A stretch of DNA of 8,347 bases from Pseudomonadota bacterium (GTDB taxonomy: Bacteria > Pseudomonadota > Alphaproteobacteria > UBA9655), in assembly GCA_021809225.1 (NCBI GenBank), contig JAKBAL010000078.1:1-8347 (forward strand), given 5' to 3'. The notes below the pieces were generated by a model that saw only the letters and a list, made by a program, of their open reading frames with translations, had not been told where the DNA came from and made no database searches. Of this stretch, positions 1-5,161 are shown piece after piece. Position 1 is the first letter of the stretch. Each line of letters opens with the position of its first letter. A program made the translations under genes and the position numbers.

Positions 1-193
1 TTTTGACTTCAAGATTTCCTAACATTATATCTTGTTCTAAAATTCCATCAGGGAAAAAAATTCCTATTTCAATTTCTTTTGTAGAAGAATTAATATAATA
101 AATTTTATAAAATGCATCTTCTTCAAACAAAAATTTTTTGTCAAAAAGTTCTATTTTTTCAATTTTACTTGTGCAAGAAAAGATCAAAAAAAT
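1..193 (-). CDS. Partial minus-strand reading frame, possible small lipoprotein (runs off left edge)
   Basis: On the minus strand the frame is open from about 214 (just after a TGA at 217-215) to the window edge, about 70 codons with no stop in very AT-rich DNA. The translation looks like real protein: a hydrophobic run FIFLIFSC, then charged residues (CTSKIEKIELFDKK), and farther on the stretch GIFFPDGILEQDIMLGNLE. The IFSC sequence at 184-173 resembles a lipobox, which would put the acylated cysteine at 175-173 and make this a small exported lipoprotein. No ATG lies ahead of the lipobox; TTG at 187-185 is the only ordinary alternative start, and no Shine-Dalgarno is visible, so the true start was probably lost at the junction with the ABC exporter fragment. 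I do not recognise the family. It could also be a chance open frame, but the protein-like composition argues against that. Confidence 0.42.
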   Translation of the reverse strand, partial: MFLIFSCTSKIEKIELFDKKFLFEEDAFYKIYYINSSTKEIEIGIFFPDGILEQDIMLGNLEVK

Positions 194-959
194 AAAAGTA
201 ACGAAAGGGAAAATTCAATTTCAAAAAGTGCATTTCCAATATGAAAATGCAGCGCGACTTTTTAGTGATAAATCAGTCACAATTCAACCCGGTCAAAAGG
301 TTGGGCTCGTGGGATATTCTGGGAGTGGAAAAACAACTTTCGTAAATCTTATCTTACGTCTTTATGACATCCAATCGGGTCACATTCTAATCGATGGTCA
401 GAATATTGCGACTGTAACCCAAGAAAGTCTGCGGAAAGAAATTGCGCTTATACCTCAAGACCCCACTCTCTTCCACCGGAGTCTTATGGAAAATATTCGC
501 TACGGGCAACCCGAGGCAACGGATGAAGACGTGATGGTAGCGGCGCAAAAAGCCCATGCTCATGAGTTTATAATGAATCTTCCCGATGGCTATCATACGC
601 TTGTAGGTGAGCGAGGCATAAGACTTTCAGGAGGCCAACGGCAACGGGTCGCCATCGCCCGCGCGATTTTGAAAAATGCTCCCATTCTTATTTTAGACGA
701 GGCAACAAGTGCTCTTGATTCCATTACGGAAGCTCAAATTCAAGAAAGCCTTGCAATCCTTATGGGAGGTAGAACGACTCTTGTCATTGCCCATCGGCTG
801 TCAACGCTCTTAAACATGGATCGCCTTTTAATCTTTGATCAGGGCAAGGTTATTGAGGATGGAACTCATAAGTCTTTGATCGAAAAGAAAGGTCTTTACC
901 AATCTTTATGGAAAGCTCAAGTGGGAGGTTTTTTGCCGGATACGGTTGAGGAAGAGTAA
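138..959 (+). CDS. Truncated ABC exporter: ATP-binding domain only (probable 5'-broken gene)
   Basis: This encodes a complete nucleotide-binding domain of the MsbA/ABCB exporter type, which hydrolyses ATP to drive export of lipids, peptides or drugs across the inner membrane. Visible motifs, numbered from the TTG at 138: Walker A GYSGSGKTT (59-67), Q-loop IPQDP (Q107), signature LSGGQ (163-167), Walker B ILILDE (183-188), H-loop IAHR (H219), ending at VEEE. Full-length exporters of this family are about 580-600 residues; the roughly 300-residue membrane domain is missing. Family-like sequence starts only near IKVTKGKIQF (nt 192 on), and the first ~17 residues come from AT-rich DNA that reads as another gene on the opposite strand. 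Neither the TTG at 138 nor the GTG at 171 has a Shine-Dalgarno, so this is probably a non-functional remnant, although the domain itself has no frameshift. The transported substrate cannot be inferred. Confidence 0.8.
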   Translation: MSKSSIFSILLVQEKIKKIKVTKGKIQFQKVHFQYENAARLFSDKSVTIQPGQKVGLVGYSGSGKTTFVNLILRLYDIQSGHILIDGQNIATVTQESLRKEIALIPQDPTLFHRSLMENIRYGQPEATDEDVMVAAQKAHAHEFIMNLPDGYHTLVGERGIRLSGGQRQRVAIARAILKNAPILILDEATSALDSITEAQIQESLAILMGGRTTLVIAHRLSTLLNMDRLLIFDQGKVIEDGTHKSLIEKKGLYQSLWKAQVGGFLPDTVEEE

Positions 960-1124
960 ATAGTGTATCGTATGTGAAGAAATTCATCAAAGCCCCGGGG
1001 AGAGTAGAGAACTAAGATTTTAAAGTGGATCGACTATAGAGTAGATTCGTTACATAGAAATTTTTTAATATTAAGGATATGTTAATGATTTAAAATAATA
1101 ATAACACATAAACCTTCATTGAGC

Positions 1125-1135
1125 TATAAATTTAT
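1125..1135 (+). promoter_or_regulatory. Possible -10 element before the GGDEF gene
   Basis: TATAAA at 1125-1130 overlaps a 10-base palindrome ATAAATTTAT (1126-1135), and the octamer CTATAAAT recurs at 1124-1131 and 1139-1146, the second copy running into the start codon. A promoter here would leave a leader of only a few bases, matching the lack of a Shine-Dalgarno. No good -35 element is seen, so this is weak in AT-rich DNA. Confidence 0.22.
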
Positions 1136-1144
1136 GATCTATAA

Positions 1145-2413
1145 ATGACCCATAAAATCATAGATTTTTTATCCAAATTTGATCCTCATTCATTTACTAC
1201 GCCTGAAGAAAGGAAGGTTTACCACTTCCTAGTCGACCAATCATTTTATAAAAGTTTGCTTTCAATCTGGACATCTATAGGCGTCGGCTTTCTTGTATAT
1301 GCAGGACTCTTGCTTTTCAAACACGATTGGGGACTTCACCTCTGGATTATTGTTTTTGTTTTTTTTTATTTAAGCAGGTTATTGGTTTATTACCTTTATT
1401 TTAAGAGCAATCTTCTTCCAAACAAAATAAAACAAAAAAGATTTTCTTCAGCTCAAATTATATCATGGGGGGCTTTGTCAGGTCTAGTATGGATTCTTCT
1501 TTTTTTCATCATTAGAAACTATCCTTACGAAGCCAAGATTTTTAGTATTTTTCCCTTAGTGCTTTTCTCCTTAGGCGTTCAATCACGCTATTCTTTGCTG
1601 CCTATGTGGTATTTATCCTATGTAACCACCATTGTTATCCCTTTGTTCCTATGGTTTATTTTCCAAGGAGGCAGCTTTGTTTTCTGGGGTCTGGGTATTC
1701 TTTTGTACACTTTTTATACTATGCTAGTTGTTTGTTCTTATTTTCTTGAACACTTTGACGCTATTTTTCTTCGGTTACAAAATGAAAAGTTATTAACAAA
1801 ATTAGGATCTTCGAAAAAAAAGATAGAAAAAATTAATAAGAATTTAAATCACAAAAATATTGAACTTATTGCAGAAATTAAACGCCGTAAGGAAGTGGAA
1901 AAAAAACTGGAAAAGAGTGCGTCACATGATAGCTTAACTGGACTCCCTAATCGATTTTTGCTTGAAGATAGACTTAAACAAGCTATTTTAACGACCAAAA
2001 GGAAAGGCAATTTTTTTGGTGTTCTTTTTATTGATCTTGATCGCTTTAAACTTGTTAATGATATTTATGGTCATGAGACGGGGGATAAGCTTTTACAAAC
2101 CGTAGCTGGGCGACTTAAGAAGGTATTGAGAGAAGCAGATACGATTTCCCGGATTGGGGGAGATGAGTTTGTGGTTCTTATTACGAATCTAGAACAAGAA
2201 GAGAACATCTATCCCATAGCCCATAAAGTCGTAAATGCTCTTTCTGATCCCTATCTTGTGAAAAAACGCTCTCTACTCTGTCCTGGTAGCGTGGGGATTT
2301 CTATTTTCCCCACAGGAGGGACGACTTGTGAGGAACTCATTAGAAATGCAGATAGTGCTATGTATAGGGCTAAAAATGCAGGAGGTGCCCGTTTTTCATC
2401 CCATACTTTTTAA
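1145..2413 (+). CDS. Membrane-bound GGDEF-domain protein, probable diguanylate cyclase
   Basis: Predicted to make the second messenger cyclic di-GMP from two GTP at the inner membrane. The 422-residue protein has about six hydrophobic segments (roughly 39-58, 64-86, 105-124, 132-152, 155-176, 179-204), a lysine/glutamate-rich linker likely to form a signalling coiled coil (about 208-258), then a C-terminal GGDEF domain starting at HDSLTGLPNR (261-270). The active-site motif GGDEF is intact at 338-342, with the metal-binding aspartate in FIDLDRFK (D297) and the NDIYGH segment at 305-310. An RxxD inhibitory I-site (R329-D332) lies exactly five residues before GGDEF, so product feedback inhibition is likely. 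The membrane part is not a sensor domain I can name. The start is fixed by an in-frame TAA immediately upstream; no Shine-Dalgarno precedes it. The gene converges on fadL and no phosphodiesterase (EAL/HD-GYP) gene lies nearby. Confidence 0.9.
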   Translation: MTHKIIDFLSKFDPHSFTTPEERKVYHFLVDQSFYKSLLSIWTSIGVGFLVYAGLLLFKHDWGLHLWIIVFVFFYLSRLLVYYLYFKSNLLPNKIKQKRFSSAQIISWGALSGLVWILLFFIIRNYPYEAKIFSIFPLVLFSLGVQSRYSLLPMWYLSYVTTIVIPLFLWFIFQGGSFVFWGLGILLYTFYTMLVVCSYFLEHFDAIFLRLQNEKLLTKLGSSKKKIEKINKNLNHKNIELIAEIKRRKEVEKKLEKSASHDSLTGLPNRFLLEDRLKQAILTTKRKGNFFGVLFIDLDRFKLVNDIYGHETGDKLLQTVAGRLKKVLREADTISRIGGDEFVVLITNLEQEENIYPIAHKVVNALSDPYLVKKRSLLCPGSVGISIFPTGGTTCEELIRNADSAMYRAKNAGGARFSSHTF

Positions 2414-2424
2414 AGGAATAGGCC

Positions 2425-3723
2425 TTATATTTTATAATTAATTTGGAGCCCGATAAAATTAACCTGTGTTCGAATATGTCCTTTAAGATTGCCCTTCCCG
2501 GCATTGCCTATATTCGATTCTTTCAAATTAATGGAAGCCTTCTGAAAGAATTCATGAGAGTAACTCAAGCTAAAACTTAAATCTTGATTCCAGGCATAAG
2601 TTGCTCCAAGAGCTGTTATAATCTTGTTGCTATCAGGAATTCCTGGAACACGAAATTTTGTTCTGCTTGGCCCTTGATCATACCCAACACCACCCCGAAA
2701 AATCCAGTTATCACAATATTTATAATTAACTCCTCCACTAAAAAACCAGGAATCTTTCCATTTTTGTTGAATGAATGTAGCTTGAGGATCGAGGGGAGTT
2801 GAAAGTACGATTTTCTTTAAACTACGCCAATCGGTGTACATGACGTCAATTAAGGCCGTCCATTTTTGGGTCATATCACAGCTTGAACTAAGGGTAAAAG
2901 ACTTGGGATACTTTATTTTTGATTTAACTCGACTATTTTGTAATACGGGCACATTCCTGAATAATATTGGCACATCCGCAAATGAGGCATAGCCTTTCAA
3001 CTTCGTATGTATTGCACTTCGGTAGGAAAAACCCATTTTAAGTTTTTCTATCGGTTGGAAAACTAATCCTGCAGTCCATCCATATCCCCACCCATGCATT
3101 TTTGCTTTTTGTCGTGTCCCTGATTCCTGAAGAATAAATTGAGCTAATGGGTTTGAGCTTGATGTTTGAGAGGATAAATTAGCTCTTGAATACTGAAACT
3201 GAGTTCCTCCACCAATTGAAAGCATATCATGAAGCTTTATGCCTATTGTTGGGGTAAGATTAATCGTTTTTAATCCGGATTGAGTGATATATCGATTCCC
3301 GCCCCAATGTTTACCGTAGTCAAAACCCAAACCAAAAGGAGCGTTGGCCACAATACCTAGAGCGACACGCTCATTTAAGGGGGCTACAAATGCTGTGGCA
3401 GGAATCAGGGCCGACTTTGCCGCATTTGGGGATTTTACTTCATGGAGTAGGGGGGGAGAGATGGGATCAGTTGTTGTTCCTCTAAACCTACTTCTAGGAA
3501 AAAGAGCAACACCATGTAATGCAAATTCAGGCCGTGAATGGAGCATAGTCGTTGCGGGATTTGTAAACATGGCTAAAGGATCATTGACAACAGCGCTTCC
3601 TGAATTGGCTTGACCCTCTAAAATTGCACTATTTAGGCGTAGGGCAATCCCAGCAGCTAGGCTTTCTTCTAAAGAGACGCAAAAGATAAGCGGTGATGTC
3701 AAAAGCAAATATGACTTTTTCAT
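2425..3723 (-). CDS. fadL: FadL/OmpP1/TodX-family outer-membrane transport protein
   Basis: A 432-residue member of the FadL family, monomeric 14-strand beta barrels that let hydrophobic compounds (long-chain fatty acids in E. coli, aromatic hydrocarbons in TodX-type proteins) cross the outer membrane. An N-terminal signal peptide ends at SLAA (21-24), giving a mature start GIALRLNSA. The family's plug region is visible: SGSAVVNDPLAMFTNPATTM, with the conserved NPA at 55-57. Other family-like parts are APFGLGFDYGKHWGGNRY (128-145), MYTDWRSL (295-302), SGGVNYKY and GGVGYDQGPSR. Length is close to the usual 420-450. The last residue is isoleucine, not the aromatic residue most barrels end with. 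The ATG follows a purine-rich GGTGGGG on the minus strand, about 8 bases away, a mediocre ribosome site. The substrate is inferred only from the family; uptake of host lipids would make sense for a symbiont but is not shown. Confidence 0.88.
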   Translation of the reverse strand: MKKSYLLLTSPLIFCVSLEESLAAGIALRLNSAILEGQANSGSAVVNDPLAMFTNPATTMLHSRPEFALHGVALFPRSRFRGTTTDPISPPLLHEVKSPNAAKSALIPATAFVAPLNERVALGIVANAPFGLGFDYGKHWGGNRYITQSGLKTINLTPTIGIKLHDMLSIGGGTQFQYSRANLSSQTSSSNPLAQFILQESGTRQKAKMHGWGYGWTAGLVFQPIEKLKMGFSYRSAIHTKLKGYASFADVPILFRNVPVLQNSRVKSKIKYPKSFTLSSSCDMTQKWTALIDVMYTDWRSLKKIVLSTPLDPQATFIQQKWKDSWFFSGGVNYKYCDNWIFRGGVGYDQGPSRTKFRVPGIPDSNKIITALGATYAWNQDLSFSLSYSHEFFQKASINLKESNIGNAGKGNLKGHIRTQVNFIGLQINYKI

Positions 3724-3802
3724 GAGGAGAACCCCACCCCCCTCTGGTTGGAGAAGTAAGCAATGAACTTAATTGCTGAATCGCCACTCCGCCTTAACAC
3801 TT

Positions 3803-3830
3803 CGTGCGAGGGCGTGATCGCGAAGACGAC
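3803..3830. repeat. Diverged copy of a short dispersed palindromic repeat
   Basis: The segment reads GCGAGGGCG-T-GATCGCGAAG and lines up with GCGAGGGCGATAGCCCGAA in the better copy about 45 bases further on. It is GC-rich against an AT-rich background. The match is partial, so this is a likely decayed copy. Confidence 0.4.
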
Positions 3831-3848
3831 AGTAGAAAATGTCTCCCG

Positions 3849-3885
3849 GTCATCATTGCGAGGGCGATAGCCCGAAACAACCCAG
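3849..3885 (+). repeat. Short dispersed palindromic repeat (CATTGCGAGG...CCAG family)
   Basis: The unit starts CATTGCGAGGGCG and ends CAACCCAG, with an internal perfect hairpin GGGC-GATA-GCCC at 3862-3873. It shares its ends with the two copies at 7608-7694 (CATTGCGAGG...GCAATCCAG), while the centre differs. Repeats of this kind are scattered in many bacterial genomes, including rickettsiae (recalled, not searched). A T-run at 3888-3894 follows on the plus strand, but no plus-strand gene ends nearby, so it is not called a terminator. Confidence 0.65.
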
Positions 3886-3960
3886 TCTTTTTTTCTTAAA
3901 TTCACGAGGAGTTAGCTTTCTTTTTTACTTATACGTCACGGTATCGAATTTCTTTTAATA

Positions 3961-4020
3961 ACGCAACTCAGTAATTACCCACCCACCCGCGTCGGAACGG
4001 GTGAGTCGTTACGCAACTCA
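3961..4020. repeat. Direct repeat ACGCAACTCA, 50 bases apart, around a GC hairpin
   Basis: The 10-mer ACGCAACTCA occurs at 3961-3970 and again at 4011-4020. Between them a hairpin can form from ACCCACCCG (3981-3989) and CGGGTGAGT (3998-4006), with 8 of 9 bases paired and an 8-base loop. No U-run follows on either strand, so it does not look like an intrinsic terminator. It may be the remnant of a small mobile or repeat element. Confidence 0.5.
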
Positions 4021-4094
4021 TACACAGAAGAGAAAATCCTCTCTACGGTGCTACATTGATGTTTTTATTTAATTTTCAATGGTGTGTTGTTCAT

Positions 4095-5009
4095 TCAAGA
4101 TAAATGCTTATCCCTCCACAAAGAAGCAAGAATAGCGATGATAAGGGTGATTGCGACCACACCTAAAGAAACACCTAATGGGATTTTAAAGTGATAAGTT
4201 AGAATAAGCTTAAAACCCACAAATCCCAAGAGAACAGCAATTCCATGCTGAAGGTAATAGAAACGAGGGAGGATATGGGCAAGCAGAAAGTACAGAGACC
4301 TTAACCCCAAAATAGCAAATATATTAGATGTAAACACAATAAAAGGATCCAGGGTGATGGCAAAAATGGCGGGAATGGAATCAATGGCAAAGACGATGTC
4401 ACTGGCTTCAATTGTCAAAAGAACAAGTAAAGTTGGTGTTGCAAACCATTTCCCATTTATGTGAAGAAAAAACCGCCGTCCTTTGTAATTTTCTTTCAAC
4501 GGAATCCATTTTTTTGCCATAAGAATAAAAGCGTTTGTTTCAACTTCAGCAGGCTGATTTCGCTCGCGGAAAATTCTGTAACTTGAATAAATTAAAAGAG
4601 CGCCAAATAAATATAATATCCAGTCAAAGGCTTCAATCAGCTTGATTCCAATGATAATCAAGAGGAAGCGAAATACAATCGCCCCCAAAATACCCCAAAA
4701 TAAAATCCGATGTTGGTGGCGGGGAAGAATGTCAAAAAATTTAAAAACAATAATAAAAACAAACATATTATCAAGGCTAAGAAGTTTTTCTAGAAGATAG
4801 CCTGTGAAAAAAGCTAATGCTGGTTCTTCGCCTTTTCCATACCATATGGCCCCATTAAAAAGGAGTGCGATCGCAATCCAGGCAAGGCTTGCGCCTAAAG
4901 CTTCTCTCATTGAAATTTTATGAGGTGTTCGATTAAAAACACCTAAGTCTAAAATAAGAAAAATGAGGATAAGGATAAAAAATCCTGTCCAGAGAAAAAA
5001 TGTTTCCAC
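4095..5009 (-). CDS. TerC/Alx-family integral membrane protein, probable metal-ion (Mn2+) exporter
   Basis: A 304-residue inner-membrane protein of the TerC family. The E. coli member Alx is linked to manganese export, and TerC itself to tellurite resistance; which role applies here is inference. About nine hydrophobic helices are visible. Family motifs: DLGVFNR with D21 at the end of helix 1, EKLLSLDNMFVF (74-85), and TIEASDIVFAIDSIPAIFAIT (199-219), in which the acidic residues E201, D204 and D210 are those expected to hold the metal. Length is typical for a single-domain TerC with no CBS or CorC extension. The start is GTG at 5009-5007, decided by a perfect AAAGGAGG seven bases upstream. 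It is divergent from the large exported-protein gene and lies ahead of fadL on the same strand, separated by ~370 bases of repeats. The short leader appears to leave no room for a yybP-ykoY manganese riboswitch. Confidence 0.9.
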   Translation of the reverse strand: METFFLWTGFFILILIFLILDLGVFNRTPHKISMREALGASLAWIAIALLFNGAIWYGKGEEPALAFFTGYLLEKLLSLDNMFVFIIVFKFFDILPRHQHRILFWGILGAIVFRFLLIIIGIKLIEAFDWILYLFGALLIYSSYRIFRERNQPAEVETNAFILMAKKWIPLKENYKGRRFFLHINGKWFATPTLLVLLTIEASDIVFAIDSIPAIFAITLDPFIVFTSNIFAILGLRSLYFLLAHILPRFYYLQHGIAVLLGFVGFKLILTYHFKIPLGVSLGVVAITLIIAILASLWRDKHLS

Positions 5010-5024
5010 GTTTTTGCCTCCTTT
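5010..5024 (-). promoter_or_regulatory. Strong ribosome binding site fixing the GTG start of terC
   Basis: Read on the minus strand, TAAAGGAGG followed by seven bases (CAAAAAC) leads into GTG. The full anti-16S match explains why the non-ATG start is chosen; it is the best Shine-Dalgarno in the window. Confidence 0.85.
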
Positions 5025-5059
5025 ATGAGGAGTTTACACGATAATGAATGAAAGATCCC

Positions 5060-5088
5060 TGTATATTTGAAAAATGCCAGATTGACAG
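5060..5088 (-). promoter_or_regulatory. Candidate terC promoter, overlapping the divergent promoter
   Basis: On the minus strand CTGTCA (5088-5083, four of six matches to TTGACA) is followed after 17 bases by TATACA (5065-5060, four of six matches to TATAAT). Transcription would begin near 5053, leaving a leader of about 45 bases. The inverted repeat CCCTGT/ACAGGG (5057-5062 and 5085-5090) covers both elements, so a regulator binding it would block this promoter. Confidence 0.4.
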
Positions 5089-5111
5089 GGAAGTGTCTTC
5101 ACTCATATCGT
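5082..5111 (+). promoter_or_regulatory. Candidate promoter of the 747-residue exported-protein gene
   Basis: A perfect TTGACA (5082-5087) is followed after 18 bases by TATCGT (5106-5111, four of six matches). Transcription would start near 5118, inside the 17-base palindrome. The -35 hexamer overlaps the -35 of the candidate terC promoter on the other strand. Confidence 0.42.
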
Positions 5112-5116
5112 GAATG

Positions 5117-5133
5117 TTATTCTTAAAGAATAA
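5117..5133. promoter_or_regulatory. Perfect 17-base palindrome, possible operator
   Basis: TTATTCTT-A-AAGAATAA has two perfect 8-base arms around a single base. It sits at the predicted start of the plus-strand transcript, about 30 bases before the start codon of the exported-protein gene. A dimeric repressor site is the simplest reading. An AT-rich chance palindrome is possible, as no second copy upstream of another gene start is seen in the window. Confidence 0.4.
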
Positions 5134-5161
5134 AAGTTTAATATTTAAATGGTAGGTTTGT

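Larger units (their letters stand above)
3724..4094. other. Non-coding stretch between terC and fadL carrying repeats
   Basis: These 371 bases lie downstream of terC and upstream of fadL (both minus strand). They hold two copies of a dispersed palindromic repeat (3803-3830 and 3849-3885) and a direct-repeat/hairpin unit (3961-4020). Closer to terC are a short stem GAGA/TCTC (4030-4033, 4040-4043) and an AT-rich inverted repeat CATTGA/TCAATG (4054-4059, 4076-4081); neither has a U-run that would make a convincing terC terminator. A 61-codon minus frame through the palindromic repeats is not believed to be a gene. No clear fadL promoter was recognised. Confidence 0.6.

Noticed and set aside
993..1000. 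CCCCGGGG palindrome after the ABC fragment as a terminator
   Set aside because: With no loop and no U-run it cannot act as an intrinsic terminator; too short to interpret.
3344..3613. 89-codon plus-strand frame inside fadL
   Set aside because: Antisense to the conserved FadL signal-proximal and NPA region; no ribosome site or domain.
3849..3894. Repeat hairpin plus T7 run as a plus-strand terminator
   Set aside because: No plus-strand gene ends upstream and the T-run starts about 14 bases after the stem; better explained as a dispersed repeat.
3720..3905. 61-codon minus-strand frame ending in an ATGA overlap with fadL
   Set aside because: Its sequence is mostly translated palindromic repeat (GYRPRNDD type), there is no Shine-Dalgarno, and such frames arise wherever this repeat family inserts.
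5010..5056. yybP-ykoY manganese riboswitch upstream of terC
   Set aside because: TerC/Alx genes often have one, but the leader is only about 45 bases and lacks the conserved paired helices; none of the motif is recognisable.
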